Source: Hygrophila difformis (taxonomy: Eukaryota > Streptophyta > Magnoliopsida > Lamiales > Acanthaceae). Taken from it: 64,000 bases of DNA. Below the pieces are notes generated by a model. The model was not told the origin of the DNA. It searched no databases and saw only the letters and a program-made list of their open reading frames with translations. The position numbers were made by a program, and so were the translations under genes. The DNA is taken from assembly GCA_030278955.1 (NCBI GenBank), contig JAOANR010000004.1, forward strand, positions 62,651,686 to 62,715,685, read 5' to 3'. This document shows, one piece after another, positions 33,921 to 45,635 of this stretch. The first letter of the stretch is position 1, and every line of letters begins with the position of its first letter.

Positions 33921-36437
33921 CAGAATTACATACATCTTCATTCCCCTGCCCGTTGTTCTCAATAAGCTGAACAGTTTTCATGCAGGTCTCACAGAAACCT
34001 TTGTTTTTTCCTCTGATGCATAAGATAACTGCATCTTTAGTGCAATTCTTGCACAAGGAGAATGTACATGTATAGCACATATATCTTGCATTTTTCTCAC
34101 AAATGCTACACTGATGCCAACCTGAGAACAATAAAAATGTCAATGGTGCGAAATGGAATGCCATATCATGAAATCAAACTTACTCTAAACATGCAACCAA
34201 AACTCCAGAAATTACATTACCAAGAAACCAATGACAATGTTGCTCAGAAAAGAAAACCAAGTAAAAGACACAACGATAAGAAGACTATCTTAATGGATTT
34301 CTCAGTTGAACATAAGATATCTGCTTTAAAATTAAAAAAAAAAGTCACCCACAACCATCACAAAGACAAACGCATCAACAATGTACCATGTTCATGCAGC
34401 TACTCCACAATGCAATAGTTAAATCCAACCAAATACAGCTGTTATCACAACAAATGGCTTAAACCCTATCGATAGAACAATGTTTCTGGCTTTCTGCCAG
34501 CTGGTACAGCTGAATCATAAAGCAAAAGTATTTGAGCAAGAAATAGAATACTAAAGAGTTATGCATGTATTTTTGGATAGACTAGAAAAACTTACCACAG
34601 TTCCATTTGCCTTTAGATCTGAAAAATGCCTCATCTCTATTGACACATGAAGGATGATATGCCTTGGTGCAATATCTGAGAACACAATTAAAGAAATGGA
34701 ACTAATTAGCAATAACAAATGACAACAAATAATTCACTATTAAATGAAAGCAAACCTGCGGTCACATAGCACAAGCTCCCCACCATCAAAGCAAATGAAA
34801 CAAACATCCTCACCCACTGTCCTCCTTGATGAAGATTTTGCTATGCTCTTGGATATTTGTGCACTTTTCAATGACTTCCCCCTTTTCCGCTTCCCTCCGG
34901 ATGTTTTACCTGAATCAGCAATATCTGTTTCAGTCTCCATTTCAGTGTCTTGTGCTCCTGCCTCCTCTTCAGGAACCATTGCCTCTTCTTCATCATCTTG
35001 CAGGGCAGCAGGAGAATCAGAGATATCCTGACTAGGTTCATCCACACCACTTGCTGTCTCATCATTCTCCATGTTTCCATCCTCATCTAAGACGCTATCA
35101 ATTGTTTCCTCCATCTGCATTGTGCCATCCATCTCTGGGATTTTATGAGCATCCTCCTCACTTCCTGCTTCAGTTTCCGCTTCAAGATCCCCCAACCGAT
35201 TTTCCTCCTCCACGACATTCCGTTTCAACTCCAATTCCATTCCAACCATCATTTCTGTAGCGGTATCCTCAGCTGGAGCTCCTTCTTTCACATCTATATC
35301 CCTCAAATTTTCAGGCACATTCACATGTACATCTAAATTATCTCTTGTCACCTCCTGCTCAACCATCTTGGTTTCGGATATCAAACTCTCATCAGGCGCC
35401 TCTTTTCTATCCTCAGTAATCTCACATTTCACATCACTATGAACGTTATCCTCGTTCCAAACCTGCTCTTGTTCACTGCTATTAAATTTAGAAGCACTAA
35501 CCCCAGTTATTATATGAGCCTCTGATCTAACTTCAGGTGGCGATATCTCCTCGATGATCATAGGGTCAGTTTTCTCCTCTTTGACACCAAAAGGTTTTTC
35601 AACAGCCCCAACTTCGGGCTCATTTGCCAGGACATCAATCCTCACCTTATCTGCTTCATCACCTTTCATCACTGTCTCCGCATTATTTACTACATCCATG
35701 CCCGTGTCCGATTTATTGTCCAATGCCCCCGTTTCCTCCTTCAATGCCGGCAATTCATCCCTTCTAGCATCCTCTTTCACATCTGAGAACTCTTGATCAC
35801 TGCCCCCATCGGCAACCAATTCCTCCACCTTCGTGCAAACTATGGCTGAGTAATCTGCCTCGGAAGAAAATGGCTCATTTCTTTCGTCACAAACAATTTC
35901 TTCCAGATTGGCTTCAGCTCCTGATGAAATCTCGACTTCAGCCTTCTTCTTGTGCTCTGTGTAGATAACTAATCCATTCCCAACAGAACCTGCATGCAAC
36001 TCACCGATTGCCGCTGGTGCATCTCCTGTATCAGTAACAACGGTATCCCCTTTCGCATTATCAACCAGCTCGGTCTCCTCCTCGGCTTTTGATTGCAGAA
36101 GCGGGACCTCACTTAGCAAAGAAATCATCCCACTTCCACTTTCTTCTCCCATCACCTCTCCCCCAATAGGCTCCACAACAACTTCCGAGTCCCCCACCAC
36201 ACCATTATTATTATCCAAAGTGCTCACTTTTCCACCTTCGGTAACCACAGCCTTATCCTCTAACGACACGGCTCCGTTACTTTCTCCGCCGACACTTGGA
36301 CTCGATTCGCCCAATTCCGAAATCGACTCGCATTGCAATTCGCCTTTCATTCCAGAAATTTCCAATTCTTCACCTTCTGTTACCGGTTCATCGTACTTAT
36401 TCATCCCGTCAGACAAAGATGCTTCGCCATCCCCCAT
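26877..36437 (-). CDS. NERD: NERD-like GW/PHD/SWIB/Plus-3/GYF/CCCH protein
   Basis: Ten exons on the minus strand: 36437-34756, 34675-34596, 34121-33934, 33730-32809, 32639-32512, 31716-31657, 31583-31533, 29979-29909, 29148-28991, 28909-26877, giving 1,790 codons. Domains in order: a long acidic N-terminus; a PHD-like finger from ~548 (CFICFDGGELVLCD, then YHPSCVNRDEAFF, CSICEKNARYMCYTC); basic KRRKTRK linker; SWIB/MDM2 at ~770-850; Plus-3 at ~895-1030 (DMHNIGLIYLRRKLMEDLL); GYF at ~1246-1300 (WHYKDPSGKVQGPF); a Q/P/G-rich region with many WG/GW pairs; and one C-terminal CCCH finger (CPYLAKGRCRKGAGCDYLHS). This order matches Arabidopsis NERD (At2g16485), which as I recall binds histone H3 and AGO2 in RNA-dependent chromatin silencing; its paralogue C3H44 is the alternative. 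Exon 8/9 flank an AT-AC intron, and exon 6 uses a GC donor. The ATG at 36437 is the first in-frame one. Confidence 0.93.
27120..27175 (-). repeat. Hexanucleotide repeat coding Pro-Gln
   Basis: (TGTGGC)n on the plus strand encodes alternating PQ residues near the C-terminus of the NERD-like protein, shortly before the CCCH finger. The unit length is six, so copy changes preserve the frame. Confidence 0.8.
29149..29908 (-). other. U12-type AT-AC intron of the NERD-like gene
   Basis: On the minus strand the intron opens with ATATCCTTG, the U12 AT-AC donor consensus, and closes with CTTCTTTTCAC. TCCTTGACT at 29168-29160 matches the U12 branch-point consensus, with its A (29162) 13 nt from the 3' end. 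Splicing here joins GRRKE to LRECVEKL in frame, the arrangement expected for the protein. No GT-AG alternative keeps the frame without a stop. Confidence 0.85.
29397..29643. mobile_element. Stowaway-like MITE inside the AT-AC intron
   Basis: The ends CTCCCTCCATAACGTTATAA and ATGGAGGGAGGGAG-like are inverted with TA on both sides (29395-29396, 29644-29645). It is about 247 bp long and accounts for a third of the 760-nt intron. Confidence 0.65.
30131..30315. repeat. Imperfect tandem duplication in NERD intron 7
   Basis: A block starting TTGACACAATTCAGTAGGCA occurs at 30131 and again at 30238. The second copy lacks an internal stretch of about 27 bp. The near-identity of the rest indicates a recent event. 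Confidence 0.85.
31932..32229 (+). mobile_element. Complete TRIM retrotransposon (298 bp)
   Basis: Two ~110-117 bp direct LTRs (31932-32048 and 32120-32229) begin TGTTAAAATGTCCCACATC / TGTTAAGATGTCCCACATC and end CTAACA. Right after the first LTR is TGGTATTAGAGCC, the usual primer-binding site matching initiator tRNA-Met. The purine run AAGGAGGGG stands directly before the second LTR. Flanks are ATATA and ATATC, a probable decayed 5-bp duplication. The ~70-bp interior codes for nothing. It sits in intron 5 of the NERD-like gene in antisense orientation. Confidence 0.85.
33834..33918. repeat. (GATA)n(GA)n microsatellite in NERD intron 3
   Basis: About nine GATA units pass directly into about 24 GA units, on the plus strand, in the intron between exons 3 and 4. 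On the gene's strand it is a pyrimidine tract lying just after the donor at 33933. Confidence 0.95.
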
Positions 36438-37406
36438 GAGAATCCAATCGTCTTTCTTTCTTTCCCTTGTTCCAAACCCTAACCCTAGGTTTTCTCCGTA
36501 CAACACCAAAGCGTTTAATTCACGCGATTGATGAAATCTTCTCCGAGAGGCGGGAGGGTTTTGGCAATCGCCAATCGAAACTAAACGGATTTATCGTTTC
36601 CTCATTTTCTTGGTGGGAGATAATGGGGTTTTTGTTAGAAACAAGGCAAAAGCTCCGTTATGTGCAGAAAGCGGAACACGAAGATAAAGTATATTATTAA
36701 TGGACGTATTGGTCTCAGTACTGGGCTTATAATGGACATATAATCACCTCAGGCTTGGGCCTAATGTTGGGCTTTAATGGGCTCATCTCAATTCCAGCCC
36801 ATGGATCAATGCTCATATTCGATCGACAAACGACAATAAACTAAGGGCCCGTTTGGATTGGCTTTTAAAAAAAGCAGAAGCCAAAAGCAGAAGCAGAAGT
36901 GAAAGCCAAAAGCAGAAGCAGCTAACTTTTGTGTTTGGATGGAATGTTTAAAAAGCAGCTTTTTTTCAATAGTGTGTTTGGATGTATAAAAGTGAAAAGT
37001 GCTTTTGAAATGTGTAAATTACCAAAAAGGATATGCTATTTATATATGATAGTATATATTTATAGTGTAATATAAATAAATTAATAGGGGCATTTATGAC
37101 TCTGCACACATTACTAGGTGCTTTTGGCTTCTACTTTTCGGAGAAGCACCACCTGAGCTGCTTCTCCCAGAAGCACTTTTGCAGCTTTTCGAGGTGCTTT
37201 TGCTTTTTCTAAAAAGCCAAAACAAACACCCTTTTTCCTTCAAAAGGTGCTTTTGGCAGAAGCAAAAGCCAAAAGCACTTGGAAAAAAGCCAATCCAAAC
37301 AGGCTCTAAAGGGTGTAAGGCAAAGTTGCAAAATTTCTTCATTCAACGGCGATTCTTCGCGTGAGCGCCCGGACTGCGAACGCCTATCCACTATCCGTCA
37401 TAGCAG
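36438..37406. promoter_or_regulatory. Bidirectional promoter region, NERD-like / knuckle gene
   Basis: The NERD-like ATG (36437, minus) and the presumed 5' UTR of the knuckle gene (from about 37310, plus) face away from each other across under 0.9 kb. About half of that is a MITE (36845-37306). A donor-like site CATAGCAG^GTATCT at 37407 suggests the knuckle gene's first non-coding exon ends there. Confidence 0.5.
36845..37306. mobile_element. Tourist/Harbinger-like MITE (462 bp)
   Basis: The left end GGGCCCGTTTGGATTGGCTT and the reverse complement of the right end, GAGCCTGTTTGGATTGGCTT, form a ~22-bp inverted repeat. TAA flanks both ends (36842-36844, 37307-37309). The subterminal parts are full of AAAAGCAGAAGC-like repeats in opposite orientations. 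It is non-coding. Confidence 0.8.
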
Positions 37407-38847
37407 GTATCTCCTGCATCTCTGTGTTTTTGTTTGTTTTTTTTTGTTTTTTCCCTCGAATTCATTTCTGTACGAGTGTAAGAATCGTACTCTATGTTTG
37501 AAGGTTAGTTCTGATTTGGGCTTTCATTCTTCGTCTTCTTTCATACCGTTTCGTTTGAATTTGCTGTTCTGTGTATGGCACTCACATGTTAAAGTGGGTT
37601 CCAGATCTGTAGTGATTCGATGGTGAATTTATGTGATGGCCAGGTTTGGGAGTCAATTGAGCTTTTGGCTAGAATTTTAGATTTAGTGAGGTTACGCTTC
37701 GTTTGCTGATTTTCTTTTTCTCATTTGATTTTTTCTCCTTGTTTTGTGGTATAATTTCTTTATCAAGTCCTTGCATTCTATGTCCGAGAGAAATTTTGGG
37801 GGCGGTGTTCTAGCCCTCAGTTTGGGAGAGTTGACTAAGTTTTCAAACTCGGGCCATCTGGCTCTTGTCCTTGTAACTTGGATTATAGTGAGAAATAGGA
37901 AACAAGGAAGAAGATATTATATGCAGTGCAGAAATTTCTATCATGACTGATTAGTGATGGTTTTGTAATCTGTTGATTTCTCAATGTATGTTTGTTGAAT
38001 ACCATCGTTGGTTTCTCTTAATCGGGTCGATTTCTTACCATTCTCCGGTCTCTCATTTGGGTTGTGATGTTTTACTTTTATACTCAAAAGTATTGCATGG
38101 TTGTCAGTTTGGTTTTTCTTTCTCTTTTGTGTTTCTCTGTTTAACTTCAGTTGTTGTTATTGGTATTGGTAATCATAGACAGTGTATCCTGATACTTCTT
38201 GATATTGATGTGGCTAGATGTAATCTCATATGGATGGAAAGAAACTGGTACAAATACAGCATTATCTGATATTGTATTTGAATAATAAAGGAACAACGAT
38301 TGCTACTTCGTATGTACCACTTAATCTTTATATATCTACACACTATATCCACAAGTGTTTTGATTTGTTTCACTGTCCCTAAATAGTTTTGTTTACCTTT
38401 GTTCCTTTCATCCTCTTCATTTCTTATCATCAATCATCCCCAGATGCAGTGTAGCGGAAAACCTGGTGAAAAGAAAAACAGAGGGTACAAATATGGTGGA
38501 TAGTCTGCTGCTTGTCGTTAATTTTGGCTGATATATCTTGTTGTGACTTGTTTATAGTTGAGGTGCTCAAATCCAGTGGATGTGGTTGCTACAGTATGTT
38601 TATATCTGAGAAAAAATGGGGCTGGCTTTGACATTAAATAATTGAAATGTGGTGGCATTGTTTGCTGAAAACTTGATAGTAGTGAGGGGTACTGGTGTTT
38701 ACATCATGAAGGGCAGCGAAGAATTGTCGGACTTATTGACATGGTCTTGGGTTTGTGGTTGTAGTGGACAGGGAGGTGGCTGGAGCTGTGGTGTTGTTGA
38801 TAATTTGCATGTAGGTGTTGGTTTTGTAGATTTGGATAGTTTGGAAA
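37407..38847 (+). other. Presumed 5' UTR intron of the knuckle gene
   Basis: No coding sequence is seen between the donor at 37407 and the ATG at 38848. T-rich text throughout and an acceptor-like AG shortly before the ATG (near 38828-38838) suggest one or more leader introns. Small open frames here have no recognisable content. Confidence 0.4.
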
Positions 38848-40288
38848 ATGACCTCAGACAACAGGAGTCGAAGCAGGAGTAGAAGCAGGAGCAGAAGCAG
38901 GAGCCCAATGGATCGCAAGGCCCGCTCACAGCGGCATTCTTATCGTGATGCACCATACAGACGGGATTCCAGACGAGGCTTCAGGTTATTTGGTCTGCCT
39001 ATATTTATCCATTTATGTATTTTCTTTTGAGGAAACCATATCCATTTTCCCTGTTGATTAAACTCATGTACCTTGGATTTTGATTTAGCCAACATGATTA
39101 AACTCATATATACATGTTTGAGTTTTTGCGTTCTAATTCAAGCTCTGTTGGAATTATGCTATACTTGCTAGCGTAGGAAAACTGAAAATGAGGAGATAAT
39201 TCTCTGAACTAGTTTGTAGTTGTATGGTGCTTGTTCTCCCTGTGCTGCAGTATTATTGGAATTTGGATATTACTTTGTTTTATGAAGATTACTTCTTGCC
39301 TTATCATTGTGCATGTTGTTTGTTTGCAGTCAGAGTGGTTTGTGCAAGAACTGTAAAAGGCCTGGCCATTTTGCTAGAGAATGCCCCAATGTTGCCATAT
39401 GCCACAATTGTGGTCTTCCTGGGTATGTGAAGTAGTATTATTTAATGCCCATGAAATTTTTGGTGAATTTTTGGTTTTTGTGCAACATATTGCTGCCCCC
39501 ATTTACATTTGGTTGTTGGTTGGTGCACAGTGCACTGGTGGACTGCCATCTATGGAATGTCTCTATTTGTATGTTGCCTCTGTTTGTGTTCCCATCCTTC
39601 CTTGCTGAGCCTATAAATCCATAACTACTTTAGAAATTCTTTTAACATATCATTTCCTACTTATGTATATTTCTCAATGGTGATCCAGCTTTTGTGCTGG
39701 CAGATTTTTTTTTGCTGTTATGCATTCCCCTGTATTCATCCTTGAGTTGTGATCAGGCACATTGCATCAGAATGCTCAACGAAATCACTCTGCTGGAACT
39801 GTCGAGAACCTGGACACATGGCTGGAAATTGTCCAAATGAGGGGATTTGCCACACTTGTGGAAAGGCAGGACATCGAGCCAGAGACTGCACCGCTCCTCA
39901 GTTGCCTCCTGGTGATTTGAGGTTGTGTAATAACTGCTTCAAGCAAGGCCACATGGCAGCAGACTGCACCAATGAAAAGGCCTGCAAAAACTGCAGGAAA
40001 ACCGGTCATCTTGCTCGTGACTGTCAGAACGAGCCGGTTTGTAATTCGTGCAACGTCTCTGGGCATGTGGCCAGAGACTGCCCAAAGGCCAACATGCTGG
40101 AAGATAGGGGTGGTGGAGCCCGTGGTGGTGGATTCCGGGATGTTGTATGCCGGAGCTGCCACCAGATAGGTCATATGAGCAGGGATTGCATTTCAATGAC
40201 CATATGCCACAACTGTGGGGGAAGAGGACACCTGGCATATGAATGCCCATCAGGGAGGTTCATGGACCGCTTCCCTAGAAGGTACTAA
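38848..40288 (+). CDS. CCHC zinc-knuckle nucleic-acid-binding protein (CNBP/GIS2-like)
   Basis: Exons 38848-38984, 39330-39422 and 39757-40288 join in frame to 253 codons. The N-terminus is an SR-type tract (RSRSRSRSRSRS) followed by a basic segment. Then come nine CX2CX4HX4C knuckles: CKNCKRPGHFAREC, CHNCGLPGHIASEC (split by intron 2), CWNCREPGHMAGNC, CHTCGKAGHRARDC, CNNCFKQGHMAADC, CKNCRKTGHLARDC, CNSCNVSGHVARDC, CRSCHQIGHMSRDC and CHNCGGRGHLAYEC. A Gly/Arg-rich spacer (GGGARGGGF) separates knuckles seven and eight. Human CNBP has seven knuckles; plant homologues annotated as GIS2-like have the same SR-plus-knuckle layout. Such proteins bind single-stranded RNA or DNA and affect translation. 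The specific role of this one is unknown. Both introns are GT-AG. Confidence 0.92.
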
Positions 40289-43117
40289 AATAATTTTGCA
40301 ATATGTAATATTAATGCAATATTATGAGCTGAGACGGAGGATGAACTTCTGAAATACTTGCTGCACTTTTGAATTAATTGTGATTTGGCTTCATTGGACT
40401 CTCCTTGAAGACATTGTGTAAATGCCACCGGCATTTAAATTGTGGTAAATGTGGTAATCACTTTGACTTGGTATGAACGTGAACGTCTGCGAACGTGATG
40501 AGTTATTGTCTTATTTACATAGGCAAGGGCAATGGTGGGAATGCATATTTGTGCTAGTTTCTTTTCTTCTTTCCTTGATTATTCCTGAAAACTAGGATTT
40601 GGTATTGAGTTCATTGATTGTGGAATTCTTGAACAGACAGTGAAATGACCCTGAGCCCCGGAAATGATTTCTGGTTTCTTCAAGCCTTGGGGTTAATGTG
40701 AGAAAAATATGTGTGTGTGTGTGTGTGTGTGTTAAAGAGAAACATGAAGATACAGTGAAGGATGGATGCATATGATCTCATTTGCAATGCTGTTCTTTGT
40801 TTTTCGAGACAAGTACTACCATTCTAACTAAGAAAATCCACTTGGTTTTTGACCTGAAAACCAATCCCATGAGGAATTCGAATAAGGTTGTAAAGCACTA
40901 CGTTTTGTTGTAATTGTTGTGGGTCTTTTGTTTTTGTTTTTCTATTTTAATCTACACGCATCAGGTCATTAGAAGTAATCATGTTTAATGAAAGTTGGAA
41001 ACATATTTTCCATAGAGTGAGCAGCTTCTTTCAAAAGGCCGTACAAGAAATAACATTAGAATGTGAGCGCTGACATAGTGACAGACGGTAGGACCTATGA
41101 TCTCATTTAATACTCTCAAGTCTCAACTAACTCAAGCATCCAAGTTGCATTGTAGAGTATACAATAAAATTAACAGTTGACATGAAATGTTTAAGTGTAT
41201 CTGTGTTTAGCTTAAGTTACTCCATTCGATCAAGCTTGAGGATCAATTTTTCTGGTTTTACCTCTAATGAAGTAGCAATCGACGTTTCAAACCCTGTGCT
41301 CTTCTAAGTCAAGGGCAACCTTGTTCTCTTCTGGTTCAACGAACCAACCAACCAAAAAAACACAAAAAAGGGTCACATGTCAACATAGACAAACATACAA
41401 AATCATATAGTATACCACTAGTAAATAGTTCATAGTAGTATATGTATATGGATCAGGATGGAGGTAAGGTAGCTGTAGCTTGTGGATGTGGTCCTAGAAA
41501 AGAGGCCTGCAGTTGTTGTGGGAACAAGTCATTCTGCAAAATTACTACAGTACATATCAAGAATTACGGGGTACTCCTAGTCTCCTACTGAGTAATACTA
41601 CTAGTAGTACTTTAGAGTGTTTAAAGTAATAGTACTAGTAATCAATGAACAATAAAAAGAAGCCTACTACTTTTGTCAGCAAACCACGCGCGCCAATGCT
41701 GCAGATTCTTTAGCCTTTGCTTATTTATTGGTTCAGTGAAAAAGAAACCAAAGCATATTCTTTAACAATTTTGCAGTTCAAGGATATCATCAAAAGTAGT
41801 AAATACTAACAGGCGAAAGAAAAAAACATTCATCATTAGTTTGGTGATATAGGGCGAGGTGAGAAACACAAGAAAACTTTATTCTCCATTATATTCGCCT
41901 CAATGTTTACAAAGAGGCAATGAAATTAAATACTACTACTCCTGTACTACTACTATATCCATATCCATCTTAGAAATTTGGAATTTCCTTATCCTCACTC
42001 ACGACAGTTTTGCATGGTGGGCAAAGAAAATGTCATTACTCACTATTCGATGAAATGCCTATAGGAGTAGCTAGTAATTATAGGGGATGATGGTTTCACA
42101 CACATGTGACCAAATAAGGGTGGTTTGAGTGGATTTATTGAAAGAAAAAAAAAAACACACACACACACACACATGCACAAAGTAAAAAGCAATTTCTAAA
42201 TTGCTCTTCTTACTAAATACTCCTACATCCAAAGTAATTTTTGAGAAGTGGAAATTAAAAGCATTTTTTTTTAATAAACTCTTTATATTCTAAATAAAAA
42301 TATATGATATCATTTATAATTTTTTTAATATCTATTTTGGAAACAACATTAATTTTTGTTACCAGTAGTCGTAGACTTAGAGTGGTATAGAGTCCCAATG
42401 ACATATAAAAATAAAACTTGATGATATTCGATCAATATTGAAAACAGAAAAATATGAAATTTTGCTCAATAAAAATGAAAATGGCGATACAATATAATTT
42501 GTGTAGTAGTGGTTCACATGGCTGTGGACGCATTTGAATTTAATTTGTAGTTTTTGTCTTTTATGAATGGCACAAGAATGGGTATATATTGGATTTGGCC
42601 GATGACGACCTTTATTTCCACCACCACCAAGGTTTCACGGGTACAATACGACATTACAGAACTCACAAGTCGCAAATCACAATTGATCACAAGCAACATA
42701 TACTTCATAATTTGGAAGAGAGCCGATGGGGAGAAAATCATGAAACAATAATATGCTCCGCACATCCGATATCTGCTAGTAAATCCGTTCGTTTCCAAAC
42801 ATCTTGTTAATTTGAAAATTACATTCATGTTTCATTAAATTTAATGAGGTGGAATATCAAGATTCAAATGAAAATATGAAATATCCATATTTTGATTATA
42901 ATTATTATTTGAAATCACAAAGTACGATGACTTCGAGTAAATAGTATTTAGAAATAAAAAATTTAAAAAAAAAATCAACGTGTGTTGAATGGCTTCAATA
43001 CAGTTGTTAAATGTGAATGGAAAGTTGTATACCGTGTTAAACGAATGTTGAATACATTATTAGTATCATTGTTTAATTAATATGAATGATGATGCATTTA
43101 TTATTGGAGGATTGTTT
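40289..43117. other. Intergenic between knuckle gene and LINE remnant
   Basis: This contains the knuckle gene 3' UTR, a (GT)n run at 40710-40732 and an (AC)n run at 42155-42172. The open frames at 42514-42828 show no domain. No RNA gene was recognised. Confidence 0.5.
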
Positions 43118-43985
43118 AATTGTTTTTTGGTGAAAGGACGCACTAAGCGTCGGCAAATGAGAAAAACTAAAAAAAATACTACAGAAGGAGGGGAGGGGGA
43201 AATGAAAAAAGAAAGGAGGAAAACTAGACTCGGGGGTAGAAGACCCCAGCCGCATCCGAAGACAAACAAGTCCGCACGTCATCAGGAGGAAAGGCCCACG
43301 AAGTGAAAAACTGTTCCATACGCGCTCCCCGTTTGGCCAAACAATCTGCCACAGAGTTGCCTTCACGTAAAATGTGATGCCAACTAAACCCGGAATGAGA
43401 ATCCAAGAGATCTACAATATTCATAAGTAATGGAAATAAGGAGTGGTCAGGAGCAACCGGCGTGCGAATGAGTCTAAGAGCTTCAAGAGAATCCGAATAG
43501 CAACAAGCATGGTGTATTCCCCTCTCGTGGAGCCTTTTGAGCCCATTCCAAATACCATGAAGCTCTGCAATAATAGTAGAAGCGAACCCAACAGAGCCAG
43601 CAAAACCCTCAATCCACTGCCCATCAGAGTCACGAATAGCTCCTCCAAAGCCGGCGCGTCCTGGGTTACCCAAAGAGCTTCCATCGACATGAAGCACCGT
43701 CCCATGAAAGTCTTGGGGATTCCACACGACCAATCTGACATTGATCCTTCTAGGGAGCTTCAAGAAAACCCTATCAATACTCTCACCAAGACAGCGACCT
43801 TGGCGGACAATGGAGTGGACAGATGTGGCTTCCCCCCTGAAACAAATGCCATTACGTGCGCACCAGATATTCCATAGAAGACCCCAATGTTTCCCAGTCC
43901 AATTACGGCTAAGGCTGAAGAGAGCTTCATCAATTTGCTGTGAAATCCCAACCACACATTCATTATTCAAGAGAGATTCGATGAG
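43118..43985 (-). mobile_element. 5'-truncated LINE, RNase H end
   Basis: The segment holds only the 3' part of a plant L1-type LINE: the RNase H frame below, then a pyrimidine-rich 3' region and a short A-run at its end (plus-strand TTTTTTGG at 43124). 5' truncation is usual for LINE insertions. A target duplication was not identified with confidence. Confidence 0.6.
43224..43970 (-). pseudogene. LINE-derived RNase H domain (RVT_3-type), open frame
   Basis: A 248-codon open frame contains the plant LINE/At1g65750-type RNase H fold: DGSSLGNPGRAGFGGAIRD with the first acidic residue, AELHGIWNGL with the glutamate, YSDSLEALRLI with the second aspartate, and NSVADCLAKRGA with the last aspartate. 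All four catalytic positions are present and no stop interrupts the domain. Upstream lies only the end of a reverse-transcriptase-linked zinc-finger region (WCARNGICFRGE). The start is not a true initiation site. It is a transposon fragment rather than a host gene, though host use of the open frame cannot be excluded from sequence alone. Confidence 0.75.
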
Positions 43986-45635
43986 TTATGCAATTGTTAA
44001 ATAAAGTACCATTTGATAAAACTCAATAGTACAATAGTACTACGTGTTAAAAAGAAGGGTTACAAAAATCAACTCTAGTGATCTTGACATGTTCAACACC
44101 ATAACATTTTGCTTAATTACTGGCTTAGTACCTTCAAAAATTTCCGTGGGAGCCGTGTGCTGTCAATAAATAAAAAAGATGAATGCGAAAGAAGCCCTTT
44201 ACTTAGAAATAAATATAGGTCTAATAGTATTTTTTTTTTACTCGAAATTTTAATACTCCATTAAAAGGGACAAAAATTCTACTACTTCACATGTTCAAGG
44301 CCATATCTTGCATTGTAGTAGTAGTAGTACTATTAAACGAAACGTACGCAACAACAATTTTTTAGGGAAACTGTCAAAAGATATGTATTTATTTTGTCGC
44401 TTTCTCCACAAACTTAAATAATGGAACATTTAAGGAATACAGAATTGAAGTAGGCCAAAATTAAATCTTCCCATTGGCCATAATTAATTCCATGGCCCTC
44501 CTCATAATTCATAAATCAATTGATGCACCCCCACCCCACCCCACCCCCACCCCACCCCCCAAAAAAAACAAAACAAAAAAAAATAAATAAAAATTGAAAA
44601 AATAAAATACATGTAAATAAAATGTAAATAATGAATATGTAAATGAAGTAATTTTCTGAAAACAAGAATTAAATATAGGATAAATCAGGGCAGTCGATGG
44701 GGATGGTGTGACAGTTGCAGTACATGTGAATTTGAAGAGGCAGCAGTGAGCAGACACAACTCCCTGTCGGCGCCTATATTTACAAACCAATTTTCCCCAC
44801 AACCCGTGATTTCGAGCTAACTCTTCGTCCAAACTCCAAACCTGAACTGCACCTGCCTGCCTGCCCTATTATTATTATTATTATGAAATCTTCCTTTTCA
44901 CAATCTTCCTTTTCACTCATATATCCTCTCTTCTTGCTTTTCAGCAACTCATCTCAACATACTAGTTATTATGAAATTGAAATCTTCCTTTTCAGCAACT
45001 CATCTCAACATATATCCTCTCTTCTTGCTCTGCTAAATTCCAATCTTCCTTCATTAATCAATCAATTACTTCTACTACGCAACTACACAATACTACTCCT
45101 ACATTGTTGAGACTCATCACTCCCTTAAATCTTAATATATACTACTACTTAATTCCAATTTTGGACTATTATTACTTACTATATTCAAAGTAAAAAGATT
45201 CAGATTGTGTTGTATTACTAGTATTTATTTTCTATGCATAGTGATTAGTCACTACTTTATCTGCGTATGTATTGTTATTAGTATGATCTCACACTACTAA
45301 ATACAAATAGGAGTATATATAGAGTATGTTTGGGAGCAAGCATATTTGGTAGTATATAGCATATTGGAAGGAAGAGCATATCATCTCACAGTTCTCTCTC
45401 CGAATCTGCTATCTGCTTGCGGATCTGCTGACTCCCAAACATTCCCATAGTGTGTGTATATATATATATAATATATAGCCCACCAAGTCTCAAGTCGCAA
45501 GTCTCAAGTGTGTGTTGTTTTCAGCCACTTCTCCACTAACTGTACGGGCAGTGCACACACTCTAGAAATTAACCCTTTCTAACGGCGAACAACTGAAACC
45601 ACCGCGCGGTGGGGTGGTTTCATTTAATTTCAACG
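43986..45635. promoter_or_regulatory. GH9 gene upstream region
   Basis: Non-coding. It holds a CCCCA-rich run (44527-44560) followed by A-rich DNA, a partial duplication of a CATCTCAACATA-type pyrimidine-rich segment at about 44940-45015, and an AT-rich TATATATATATA stretch at about 45458, roughly 180 bp before the ATG, which could be the TATA region. Confidence 0.4.

Noticed and set aside
33757..34164. Serine/leucine/tyrosine repeat protein
   Set aside because: It is translation of the GATA/GA microsatellite after the true NERD exon 3 donor.
42514..42828. Possible small gene of ~104 codons
   Set aside because: No domain, no codon signal and AT-rich DNA; overlapping frames of similar length exist on both strands.
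43421..44004. Plus-strand and alternative frames over the LINE
   Set aside because: The RNase H motifs are only in the minus-strand frame.
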